In this document: piece by piece, positions 1 to 6,040 of the stretch
Layout: every line of letters starts with the position of its first letter
How positions within the stretch are numbered: position 1 is the first letter of the stretch
NCBI GenBank assembly: GCA_919901875.1
Contig: CAKKQG010000028.1
Location: forward strand, 1 to 7,037
Length of the DNA: 7,037 nucleotides
Source of the DNA: Anaerolineales bacterium
GTDB lineage: Bacteria > Chloroflexota > Anaerolineae > Anaerolineales > VGOW01
Direction of reading: 5' to 3'
Notes under the pieces: generated by a model
Seen by the model: the letters and a program-made list of their open reading frames with translations, nothing else
What the model was told of the DNA's origin: nothing
The model's database searches: none
Translations under genes and position numbers: made by a program

Positions 1-505
1 GGCACTTATCCAGCTTCACGCCGAGTTCGTGCGTCTGGTGGCAGTTCACGCAGTTATTGAAACCCTCTACATGATTGTTGCGCCCCACATACTTCTTGCC
101 AGCATATTCGTAACCGCCTTGAGCGTCAGTGCCAAAGAGAGACGCGCCAGCCGCGAAGTAGTGAATGTTCTTGAAGGAGATCGCCGCATCCACTTTGTCC
201 GGGTCTTTACCCGCCAACTGGATATTCATGCTGGTCGTGGACTCGCGTCCTTGATGGCAGCTGATACACAGATTGGTGTCTTGGTTCTTGCTGTCCACCA
301 CCTTGCCACTGGGGAAGGTGACGTTGGCGATCTTGTAGCGAGTGTACTTGGTGAGATCGTCATGGCAGGTATCGCACTTAAAGCCATTGCTGGGGGCTTT
401 GTTGTTGACGCCGGCAATGAGTGTGTTACCTAAACGATCCACGACCACCGTGCCGCCATTCTTCAAGAACTCCGGCAGACCTTCTGCCGAGTGACACTTG
501 GCGCA
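1..505 (-). repeat. Pentaheme module 2 of the cytochrome (protein-level repeat, cut by window edge)
   Basis: Encodes residues 451-618 with CXXCH starts at 451, 494, 530 and 602 plus the edge cysteine 618. The offset to module 1 is 344 residues for the last three sites. VTFPSG, NIHYFAAG and GGYEY all recur in the same order. Confidence 0.78.
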
Positions 506-1855
506 GCTGAATGGCACACCCACTGCCGAAGTATCCCGAAAGCGGAAGGGTTGGGTGTCGCCGGCAAAGTGACCGGCATCCGAGCGATACATCTTTGCCA
601 TATCAACTTTGGCGGGCAGTTTCACATTGAGGTCTTCAATGGAGTCGTACATCAGCTGAATGATGTATTTGCCGCCGTGGGCGAACGCACCCGGGTCCTT
701 GAGGGACACTTGGTAGTTGTAGGCGGCTTTGGCTAAGCGCGCCGTCCAACCTTTATAAGGATTGTCGCGGCTCTTTTCGTCGTCATCCACTTTGCCGTTG
801 CCGTTCTTGTCTGCCATAAAGTATGGATACGTTGCCGCATCGTAAGCGATGGCTTGCTTCGACACATCCTTGCCGTAGGCTTGGATGGCGCTATACAACT
901 TGGCGCGCACGCCGTCGAGTTCTGCCGCCATACCTTCTTTAACATCGCCGTTGCCGTTAAAGTCGTGCAACGAACCATTCATACGGATGTTCTTGAGGTC
1001 ATCCTTGGTCTTGACGTTGGTGTGGCAGCCCTTGCACTCGTTGATCTTGAGTTCGAGCGTGTGCGGGCTATGGCAGCCGACGCAGGTATCGTAACCATCT
1101 ACGTGCGCGAACTTGCCGTCGTATTCCTTGTCGGGATACTCATAGCCGCCTTTGACAACGGTGCCATACAACGTAGCGCCCGCCGCAAAGTAGTGAATGT
1201 TGGTGAAGGTGATCTTGTCGCTGATCGCATCCACGTCGGTCACTGCCGCGTTCTTGATCTGCGTATCAATCGTCGCTTTAGAGGCGCGACCTTGATGGCA
1301 CTGCAAGCAGACCACTTCGGTGCCGAGCGGGTTAAGGCGGAAGGCTTGGGTCGAGGTGACGGGTTGACCGGGGATGTTCGCCAAAGCGATTCCGTCACCC
1401 ACATTCTTGATCGTGACTCCCGAGGGGAAAGTCACGCTGGTCAGGTTCGAAGCTTTGGCGTTATGGCACGAGTCACAGGTGATGGTCGAGCCAACGTTCG
1501 GCGCTTTATCTACTTTGAGCGCCGCGCTGCCATCCGCGCCGGTGAAATCCTTGAAGCCCACGCCGCTATGACAACGCGCGCACGCTTCTGGCACAACCGG
1601 AACGGTTGCTCCATCGGGTGGTTTGTCTTTGTCCCAATGGGCAAACGCTTCAGACTTTATTGCATTGTGTCCCGATTTTTCCCAATCGGCTTGGTTTGGA
1701 ATTGCTAAAACCGGTTTCGGGGCTTCAGTCGGTTTTGCTGGCACCGCAGCTGTGGGTAACGGAGTCGGCGCCACCGGAGTCGGCGACGCGCAGGCCACGA
1801 CGATCAAGCCGAGGACGAGCAACATCGCGCCCACATAAAAATACTTCTTGTTCAT
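1..1855 (-). CDS. Multiheme c-type cytochrome lipoprotein, two tandem pentaheme modules (3' end outside window)
   Basis: Probable surface-exposed electron carrier. The frame is open from the ATG at 1853-1855 to the left edge (618 codons, no stop). Residues 1-21 are a lipoprotein signal with lipobox VVAC (Cys22), followed by a Pro/Thr/Ala-rich linker to about residue 50. Complete CXXCH heme sites start at residues 92, 127, 183, 258, 274, 451, 494, 530 and 602. Cys618, at the edge, lies 16 residues after Cys602, exactly as Cys274 follows Cys258, so it is probably a tenth heme site. Residues 219-262 and 563-606 align without gaps at 27 of 44 identities, showing an internal duplication. Between the modules are two Asp/Asn/Gly-rich loops resembling EF-hands (298-309 and 349-360). 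SD AAGGAGA lies 5 nt before the start. I do not recognise a named family such as OmcA/MtrC; a cytochrome c3-like or doubled-CXXCH protein is the best general label. The reductase partner and substrate are unknown. Confidence 0.93.
   Translation of the reverse strand, partial: MNKKYFYVGAMLLVLGLIVVACASPTPVAPTPLPTAAVPAKPTEAPKPVLAIPNQADWEKSGHNAIKSEAFAHWDKDKPPDGATVPVVPEACARCHSGVGFKDFTGADGSAALKVDKAPNVGSTITCDSCHNAKASNLTSVTFPSGVTIKNVGDGIALANIPGQPVTSTQAFRLNPLGTEVVCLQCHQGRASKATIDTQIKNAAVTDVDAISDKITFTNIHYFAAGATLYGTVVKGGYEYPDKEYDGKFAHVDGYDTCVGCHSPHTLELKINECKGCHTNVKTKDDLKNIRMNGSLHDFNGNGDVKEGMAAELDGVRAKLYSAIQAYGKDVSKQAIAYDAATYPYFMADKNGNGKVDDDEKSRDNPYKGWTARLAKAAYNYQVSLKDPGAFAHGGKYIIQLMYDSIEDLNVKLPAKVDMAKMYRSDAGHFAGDTQPFRFRDTSAVGVPFSCAKCHSAEGLPEFLKNGGTVVVDRLGNTLIAGVNNKAPSNGFKCDTCHDDLTKYTRYKIANVTFPSGKVVDSKNQDTNLCISCHQGRESTTSMNIQLAGKDPDKVDAAISFKNIHYFAAGASLFGTDAQGGYEYAGKKYVGRNNHVEGFNNCVNCHQTHELGVKLDKC
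774..964 (-). other. EF-hand-like calcium-binding segment between the heme modules
   Basis: Residues 349-360 read DKNGNGKVDDDE, a canonical 12-residue EF-hand loop: D1, N3, N5, G6, V8, E12. Residues 298-309 read DFNGNGDVKEGM, which keeps D1, N3, N5, G6 and V8 but has Met at position 12, so it is degenerate at the bidentate ligand. Calcium binding is inferred from the motif. Confidence 0.6.
1022..1582 (-). repeat. Pentaheme module 1 of the cytochrome (protein-level repeat)
   Basis: Encodes residues 92-278 with CXXCH starts at 92, 127, 183, 258 and 274. It carries the shared blocks VTFPSG, NIHYFAAG and GGYEY, and ends in two heme sites 16 residues apart. The matching module lies at 1-505. Confidence 0.8.
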
Positions 1856-1860
1856 TACAT

Positions 1861-1867
1861 TCTCCTT
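1861..1867 (-). promoter_or_regulatory. Ribosome binding site of the cytochrome gene
   Basis: Minus-strand AAGGAGA, 5 nt before the ATG at 1855. An overlapping ATG at 1858-1860 is out of frame. Confidence 0.75.
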
Positions 1868-1880
1868 TTCCTAAAATGTT

Positions 1881-1895
1881 CGAAATTACATTTCG
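1881..1895 (-). promoter_or_regulatory. Small inverted repeat in the cytochrome leader
   Basis: CGAAAT, 3-nt loop, ATTTCG. The 6-bp arms lie between the true SD and the orphan SD at 1924-1935. It could form a leader hairpin; function unknown. Confidence 0.4.
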
Positions 1896-1923
1896 CAAAA
1901 CGCTAAGTTTTAATTTGTGTAAT

Positions 1924-1935
1924 ATCACCTCCTTT
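1924..1935 (-). promoter_or_regulatory. Orphan perfect Shine-Dalgarno sequence upstream of the cytochrome
   Basis: The minus strand reads AAAGGAGGTGAT, the full complement of the canonical 16S rRNA 3' tail, about 70 nt upstream of the cytochrome start. No ATG follows at normal spacing. The only downstream possibilities are a GTG inside the motif itself or a six-codon ATT-initiated frame ending in TAG. It may be a ribosome standby site, a leader-peptide signal or chance. Confidence 0.4.
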
Positions 1936-1945
1936 GCAAAAAATA

Positions 1946-1976
1946 CTCGCGACGTGAGTCATGCCGAAAGCATGAC
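1946..1976. promoter_or_regulatory. Two adjoining palindromes in the lysR-cytochrome gap (possible operator)
   Basis: CTCGCGACGTGAG at 1946-1958 is an odd palindrome with one mismatched pair. It abuts GTCATGC, loop CGAAA, GCATGAC at 1958-1976, with perfect 7-bp arms. Neither orientation has a T-run after it, so this is more likely a protein-binding site or leader hairpin than a terminator. GTCATG recurs at 2051-2056. I could not find a convincing sigma-70 promoter for the cytochrome in the rest of the 1856-2104 gap. Confidence 0.4.
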
Positions 1977-2104
1977 AAACATCGTGAGGTGAATGCGCGT
2001 CAACATACTGCCATTGTTATAGATTTATGAGCAGACGATTAGTAAAGCTTGTCATGTATTAAGACGACAAAAGTAGACAGCACATAAATCAAAGGGGATG
2101 CCGC

Positions 2105-3037
2105 CTACGCTTCGAGCGGCGTTTTCTCCAACTCGCGCAGTGGGCGATTATTGGTCGTGGTGACATACTCCCAAAAGGCATTTTGCGCCGCCGTCGCCGG
2201 ACGATGGATATGGCGACCAATGTAAATATCCTGACTAAGGTCCAAGCCGCGCACTTGCACCAGCGCCACACTATCTTTAACTAATCGGGTCACCACCATC
2301 TCCGAGACAAACGCCACGCCGATCCCTTCCTGCACGGCAAGGGCAATCGCTTCGGAATTACCCAAGGTCAGCGCGGTTCGCAGTTGATCCATCGAAATGC
2401 CGACGCCCAGCAAACCATCGCGCACGGCGTTATACGTTCCGCATCCTTCCTCACGCAAAATAAAGTTAGCATCCAATAATTCTTCGGGGTCAATCCCATC
2501 TCGACTCGCCCACGGATGATTCAACGGCACGATCAAAGCAATCGCGTCGGAGAGAAATTTGTGAAATTCAAAATCACGCGAGAAGTCGCGCGCGCTTGCC
2601 AGCGCCAGATGCACGTCGCCTTTCGAGAGGAGCTGCAGCGCGTTCTGACGCGCCATGACATAGCACGAGGCTTGCACATGCGGGTGCATCCGCAAAAACT
2701 CCGCCAGCAAATGCGGCACGATATATTTTCCGGGCGTGGTGCTGCAGCCCACCAGCAAATGACCGCACACGTCGCCTTTGAGTGATCGCATCGTCTCATC
2801 AATGCGAACCGAGAGCGACACCATCTCGCGCGACAACGGCAGCAGCGCCTGACCGGCGTCGGTTAATTCTACGTGCCGTCCACTACGCAAAAAAAGGGGG
2901 GTATTGAAGTGCTGTTCGAGCGTTTGAACATGCTGACTCACGCTGGGTTGAGTCATGTGCAAGCGCTTAGCAGCTAAGCTGAAGTTAAGTGTTTCCGCCG
3001 CCGCCAGAAATACGTGAAGTTGATGAGCGTCCAACAT
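2105..3037 (-). CDS. LysR-type transcriptional regulator
   Basis: DNA-binding regulator of 310 residues, normal length for the family. Residues 4-63 are the LysR winged helix-turn-helix: AAKRLHMTQPSVSQHV with recognition helix around 31-41, then the conserved PLFLR and LTDAG. Residues about 90-295 form the effector-binding domain, with a GDVHLAL segment at 140-146, REEGCGTY at 195-202 and LGNSEAIALAVQEGIGVAF at 225-243. These last motifs resemble the CysL/CbbR side of the family, but the ligand cannot be named. The ATG at 3035-3037 is preceded by AAGGA at 8 nt. The gene is transcribed toward the cytochrome, 249 bp away, and divergently from the signalling cassette. LysR proteins commonly regulate a divergent neighbour and themselves, so the palindromes at 3170-3207 are candidate binding sites. 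Confidence 0.95.
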   Translation of the reverse strand: MLDAHQLHVFLAAAETLNFSLAAKRLHMTQPSVSQHVQTLEQHFNTPLFLRSGRHVELTDAGQALLPLSREMVSLSVRIDETMRSLKGDVCGHLLVGCSTTPGKYIVPHLLAEFLRMHPHVQASCYVMARQNALQLLSKGDVHLALASARDFSRDFEFHKFLSDAIALIVPLNHPWASRDGIDPEELLDANFILREEGCGTYNAVRDGLLGVGISMDQLRTALTLGNSEAIALAVQEGIGVAFVSEMVVTRLVKDSVALVQVRGLDLSQDIYIGRHIHRPATAAQNAFWEYVTTTNNRPLRELEKTPLEA

Positions 3038-3042
3038 AACAT

Positions 3043-3067
3043 TTTCCTTTTCCCCTCCTCCTCCTTT
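3043..3067 (-). promoter_or_regulatory. Purine-rich leader and ribosome binding site of lysR
   Basis: On the minus strand this reads as consecutive GGAGGAGGAGGGG and AAAAGGAAAA. Several overlapping SD-like cores sit directly between the 66-bp palindrome and the start codon. The core at 3046-3050 has normal spacing to the ATG. Confidence 0.55.
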
Positions 3068-3133
3068 AGGTGACTGTCACCGCGCACAAGAGATTTGAAC
3101 TTTCGAATCATTGTTGCGCGGTGACAGTCACCT
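3068..3133. repeat. 66-bp near-perfect palindrome (REP/BIME- or MITE-like)
   Basis: The outer arms 3068-3086 and 3115-3133 are perfect 19-bp inverted repeats. The 28-bp centre continues the same symmetry: 3092-3099 pairs with 3102-3109 with one G-T pair, leaving a small unpaired bulge at 3087-3091/3110-3114. Each outer arm also holds its own odd palindrome, GGTGACTGTCACC at 3069-3081 and GGTGACAGTCACC at 3120-3132. That two-hairpin architecture is typical of paired REP elements mobilised by REP-associated transposases, or of a small MITE. No coding capacity. Its lysR-proximal end is 31 bp from the start codon, so if transcribed it would fold in the lysR leader. Mobility is inferred. Confidence 0.75.
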
Positions 3134-3169
3134 GAAGTAATCCTCCATCTCAAACTCTACTGCGTTTAA

Positions 3170-3207
3170 CTATGGATAGTAGTGTGATTCATCACCCCTA
3201 TTGATAG
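3170..3207. promoter_or_regulatory. Cluster of three palindromes, candidate LysR-type operator
   Basis: CTATGGATAG (3170-3179), GTGATTCATCAC (3184-3195) and CTATTGATAG (3198-3207). Each has perfect arms around a 2-bp centre. The two CTATNGATAG copies are 28 bp apart centre to centre, reminiscent of the paired recognition and activation sites bound by LysR tetramers. They lie between the divergent lysR and the signalling cassette. The regulator is inferred. Confidence 0.45.
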
Positions 3208-3297
3208 GCAATGCTCAAAGACATAAACGATAATCTTGCGAAGAAAATAACCTATAAGCCCTCACAAACATCCCGCCTGTTATCGCGGCGATTCAGT

Positions 3298-3303
3298 TAT
3301 ACT
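3298..3303 (+). promoter_or_regulatory. Possible -10 element (TATACT) upstream of the signalling cassette
   Basis: TATACT matches five of six positions of the sigma-70 -10 consensus and lies just before the heptamer array. No good -35 stands 16-18 bp upstream, so support is weak. Transcription from here would place the whole array in the 5' leader. Confidence 0.25.
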
Positions 3304-3312
3304 TTAAGAACA

Positions 3313-3414
3313 AAATCCCAAATCCCAAAAACCCAAGTTCCAAACTTCAAATCTCAAACTCCAAATTTCAAATCTCAAACTTCAAATCTCCAATCTCTAA
3401 TCTCCAATCGCTAA
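3313..3414 (+). repeat. Degenerate heptamer tandem array, consensus AAATCTC
   Basis: Fourteen consecutive near-heptamers in register: AAATCCC twice, one 8-mer, then AAGTTCC, AAACTTC, AAATCTC, AAACTCC, AAATTTC, AAATCTC, AAACTTC, AAATCTC, CAATCTC, TAATCTC, CAATCGC. It resembles the short tandemly repeated repetitive (STRR) heptamers known from cyanobacteria. It ends 13 bp before the next start codon. The 18 bp at 3392-3409 recur in reverse complement at 6707-6724. Confidence 0.85.
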
Positions 3415-3427
3415 CCACCCAACAACT

Positions 3428-4360
3428 ATGAACCGCCTCACCTCCCTCCTCATCGCTCTCATTCTCATCTTCACCGTCTCACCCGCACTCGCCCAAACCA
3501 CATCGGCTCTCAGTGGGATGGAGATCGAACTGTGGCCCGAATACGACAAGCCTTCGATGCTTGTTATCTTTCGCGGCACAATTGCGCCCAACGTGCAGTT
3601 ACCCGCCACACTTACGTTTGAGATTCCATCCAAGTTCACGCCGCTGGCCGTTGCCTATCGAGATCAACAAGGGTTGTTGTACGATCTCAAATACACCACC
3701 ACCGTTGGCGCCAACACAACCGCCATCACCTTCAGCGTGCCGACCACCTCTTTTCAATTTGAGTATTACGACAGCACACTCGACACAACAATTCCCTCGC
3801 GCAAATTTAATTTCGTCTGGCGCGCGCCCTATCCCGTTCAAGCACTCACTGTAGTGATCCAACAGCCGGTCAATGCCTCGAACTTCGTCACCACGCCCAA
3901 AACCGAATCGAGCGTCGGGGCAGACGGACTCACTTACTTCAAACAGACTCGCAGCAACGTCAGCGCCAATGAATCGATCACGTTGGATATAGCCTACACA
4001 AAAAATGATTCGATACTCACCGCCTCTACGGTGAAGCCGCCAGCCGCTGAGCCCGTTTCCATCGCCACGCCCGCCGCCGCGTCGTCAAACAATCAAACGC
4101 TGATCATCACGATCATCGCCGCGCTGGCTGTGGTCGTCGTCTTCGGCGGGGTGATATGGGTTGTCCGCAACAGGGAAGAATCGTCGGCGTCATCGGAGTC
4201 AACGCCGCGCCGCCGCAAGGAGAAGGGGCATCCGCCGCGCCCGAAAGAAGTTCATCCCGAAAAATCGGCAGCGGCTGTCACCTTCTGTCATCAATGCGGT
4301 GAACCCGCCGCGCCCGAAGATAATTTCTGTCGAACCTGCGGGACAAAGATCAGGCGATAA
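3428..4360 (+). CDS. Secreted single-pass membrane protein with cytoplasmic zinc ribbon
   Basis: Hypothetical protein of 310 residues; no named family recognised. Residues 1-22 are a signal peptide (hydrophobic core LLIALILIF, cleavage after ALA). Residues about 23-215 form an extracytoplasmic domain rich in beta-type alternation, with the segment ELWPEYDKPSMLVIF near the start, which looks like a beta-sandwich. Residues 225-246 are one transmembrane helix, followed by a basic, Ser/Pro-rich stretch. The C terminus is a zinc ribbon with Cys287, Cys290, Cys301 and Cys304. The start is fixed by the signal peptide; no SD precedes it, only the heptamer array. The stop TAA overlaps the kinase ATG by one base, so translation is probably coupled. 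Likely role: sensing or accessory subunit that presents an external domain to the kinase; this is inference from context. Confidence 0.9.
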   Translation: MNRLTSLLIALILIFTVSPALAQTTSALSGMEIELWPEYDKPSMLVIFRGTIAPNVQLPATLTFEIPSKFTPLAVAYRDQQGLLYDLKYTTTVGANTTAITFSVPTTSFQFEYYDSTLDTTIPSRKFNFVWRAPYPVQALTVVIQQPVNASNFVTTPKTESSVGADGLTYFKQTRSNVSANESITLDIAYTKNDSILTASTVKPPAAEPVSIATPAAASSNNQTLIITIIAALAVVVVFGGVIWVVRNREESSASSESTPRRRKEKGHPPRPKEVHPEKSAAAVTFCHQCGEPAAPEDNFCRTCGTKIRR

Positions 4361-5844
4361 TGGTTTCGTTCTTCTCGCAAAACATCATCCTCATTTACTT
4401 CCTCTACGGGCTAGCCTTTTTCATCATGGGCTTCGCCGTGCTGCTCGAGTCAGCGCGCTCGTCCGAATTAAAATTTGCCCGCGCCCTTCGCCCGCTTGCC
4501 GTCTTTGGATTGATGCACGGCATCCACGAATGGGGCGAGATGTTCGAGAAAGTCCTGGCGCTCACTCAAAATTATCAGCTCACGGTTGACGAACACATCT
4601 TGCGCGTGATGTGGTTAGCGGGATCATTCATCGCGCTATTGATCTTCGGCACATTGATGATCACCGCCTCATCGTCCACTACTACACCGCCGCGCCGCTG
4701 GGTGTGGCTCATTCCGTCTACACTGACGTTGATCTGGATCGGTGGAGTCCCTCTTTTGAATCCCTTCGTCAGCACGCCGCACGAATGGCTAATTCTCATA
4801 GATGTGTGGGCGCGCTACACGCTGGGCATCCCGGCAGGCATAATGGCAGCCATTGGATTCGTGCAGCAACAACGCGCGTTTCGTGAACAAGGGCTGACTC
4901 GGTTTGGGCGCGACATGCTGTGGGCAGCAATCGCCTTTGGTTGGTATGGAATCTTCGGTCAAATTTTTACGCAACGCAGTGTGCTGTTCCCCTCGACCAT
5001 CATCAACACCGAACTTTTCTCGAGCCTGTTCGGAATCCCGGTTCAACTTTTTCGGGCAACAATGGCGACAGTTGCCGCTGTGTTCATTATTCGATCTTTG
5101 CGTTCGTTTGAAGTGGAACGGACGCGGCAGATGAACGAATTAAAAGAAGCACAGATGCGCGAAGCGCAGCAACGTCAACAACTTCAGAGCGATCTCTTGC
5201 GGCAGATCGTCACGGCACAGGAAACCGAGCGCCAACGCATCGCCCGCGAACTGCACGATGAGACCGGGCAATCGCTCACGGCAATTGGGTTAGGACTGCG
5301 CGGTGTGCAATCCACGATGAAGAGCGATCTCGCTCTCGCCGAACGACAAGTGATCGAACTTGAATCGCACGCTGGACGTGCTATTGATGAACTGCGCCGA
5401 CTGGTTTCAGATTTGCGCCCGTCGCAGTTAGACGATCTGGGTTTAGTTGCCGCGCTTCGTTGGTACACGCAAGAAGTGGAATCTCGCACCGGGATCAAAG
5501 TGACACTCGAGACGCAAGGCAAACACACCCTCTCGCCAGAAGTTAGCACGGTTTTATTCCGCATCGCGCAAGAGGCATTAACCAACGTGGTACGCCACGC
5601 CAAAGCGAAACAGGCGACAGTGCGTATATGTTTGGAAGAGTCGTTTGCAACTCTGTCGATAGGCGACGATGGGCAAGGCTTCAATCCGCAGCGCGAACTG
5701 GCACACCGCAACCACCGCGCCGCGTGGGGTCTGATCGGGATGCAAGAACGGGCAACGCTGATCGGCGGAACCTTTAGTGTGAACTCGGCTGTGGGCAAGG
5801 GGGCTGAGGTGACGGTGGTCGTGCCGATTCAGGAAAGGAAATAA
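4360..5844 (+). CDS. Seven-helix membrane histidine kinase, NarL/LuxR-type (HisKA_3)
   Basis: Sensor kinase of 494 residues. The N-terminal half has about seven hydrophobic helices (roughly 9-29, 43-62, 83-103, 114-133, 152-168, 186-203, 226-247). It is not one of the sensor domains I can name; helix 2 carries LMHGIHEWGEMF with His53 and His56. A coiled coil (about 249-290) leads to the phosphoacceptor motif RIARELHDETGQ, with His299. The catalytic HATPase domain has N-box Asn409 in EALTNVVRHA, the GDDGQG motif at 435-440, and WGLIGM at 456-461. The protein should autophosphorylate His299 and pass phosphate to the response regulator encoded at 6049. Its start overlaps the preceding stop (TAATG), giving translational coupling. 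The last codons already belong to the GGAAATAAG-type repeat that fills the downstream gap. Confidence 0.95.
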   Translation: MVSFFSQNIILIYFLYGLAFFIMGFAVLLESARSSELKFARALRPLAVFGLMHGIHEWGEMFEKVLALTQNYQLTVDEHILRVMWLAGSFIALLIFGTLMITASSSTTTPPRRWVWLIPSTLTLIWIGGVPLLNPFVSTPHEWLILIDVWARYTLGIPAGIMAAIGFVQQQRAFREQGLTRFGRDMLWAAIAFGWYGIFGQIFTQRSVLFPSTIINTELFSSLFGIPVQLFRATMATVAAVFIIRSLRSFEVERTRQMNELKEAQMREAQQRQQLQSDLLRQIVTAQETERQRIARELHDETGQSLTAIGLGLRGVQSTMKSDLALAERQVIELESHAGRAIDELRRLVSDLRPSQLDDLGLVAALRWYTQEVESRTGIKVTLETQGKHTLSPEVSTVLFRIAQEALTNVVRHAKAKQATVRICLEESFATLSIGDDGQGFNPQRELAHRNHRAAWGLIGMQERATLIGGTFSVNSAVGKGAEVTVVVPIQERK

Positions 5845-5910
5845 AGGAGATAGGGGAAATAAGGGAAAGGAGAAAAGGGGAATAAAGGAAAAGGAAATAA
5901 GGGAGATAAG
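5837..5910 (+). repeat. Degenerate purine-rich nonamer repeat, consensus GGAAATAAG
   Basis: Nonamers in register at 5837, 5846, 5855 and 5864 (GGAAATAAA, GGAGATAGG, GGAAATAAG, GGAAAGGAG) and again at 5893 and 5902 (GGAAATAAG, GGAGATAAG), with an out-of-register purine stretch between. The array begins inside the last three codons of the kinase gene. Nearly pure purine, so polypurine structures such as triplex are possible. Confidence 0.7.
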
Positions 5911-5993
5911 AGAAATGCTCGGGGCGAGAAAAAAAGTTGACTGCGGATTAGAATGAATCTCTCTCCGCCCTCTTGGAATAGAAACGACTTTCC
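5911..5993 (+). other. Intergenic segment between the two repeats of the kinase-regulator gap
   Basis: Contains CTCGGGGCGAG (4-bp arms around GGG), then an A-run, then TTGACT at 5937-5942, a plausible -35. No matching -10 stands at normal spacing, and the A-run is on the wrong side for a plus-strand terminator. An ATG at 5953 is in frame with the response regulator but is not the likely start. I see nothing else here. Confidence 0.35.
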
Positions 5994-6040
5994 TTTGCTT
6001 CCGTGTTTCCCTTGTTTCCGTGTTTCCTTTCTTTCCTTTG
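5994..6040 (+). repeat. Pyrimidine-rich 8-9 bp repeat before the response regulator
   Basis: Units TTTGCTTCC, GTGTTTCCC, TTGTTTCC, GTGTTTCC, TTTCTTTCC. On the opposite strand these read GGAAAC/GGGAAA-type units, the same style as the purine repeat at 5837-5910 but inverted. TTTCCCTT at 6006-6013 is the exact complement of AAGGGAAA at 5861-5868. It occupies the place where an SD would be expected. Confidence 0.65.

Noticed and set aside
29..433. Plus-strand open frame of 134 codons
   Set aside because: Also antisense to cytochrome heme sites 7 to 9; no SD or recognisable domain.
854..1708. Long plus-strand open frame of 284 codons
   Set aside because: It is antisense to the cytochrome gene. 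The minus frame carries regularly spaced CXXCH motifs, a lipobox and an SD; the plus frame has no recognisable domain.
1725..1928. Minus-strand GTG-initiated frame inside the orphan SD
   Set aside because: The GTG is part of the SD motif itself, and the frame overlaps the cytochrome signal peptide in another phase.
2100..2120. GCCGC/GCGGC inverted repeat at the lysR stop as a terminator
   Set aside because: Short arms with a large loop and no T-run downstream on the minus strand.
3211..3414. 67-codon plus-strand frame upstream of the cassette
   Set aside because: Its second half is simply the translated heptamer array; no SD and no domain.
3313..3414. CRISPR array
   Set aside because: The repeats are contiguous 7-mers without spacers and no cas genes are present.
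4161..4589. 142-codon plus-strand frame across the zinc ribbon and kinase start
   Set aside because: Shadow of two well-supported genes in another phase; composition is Arg-rich and it has no domain.
5184..5798. 204-codon minus-strand frame opposite the kinase catalytic region
   Set aside because: Antisense to a conserved HisKA_3/HATPase coding sequence; no recognisable product.
5919..5937. CTCGGGGCGAG followed by an A-run as a terminator after the kinase
   Set aside because: Only 4-bp arms, and the run is A on the plus strand. On the minus strand the T-run precedes the hairpin instead of following it.
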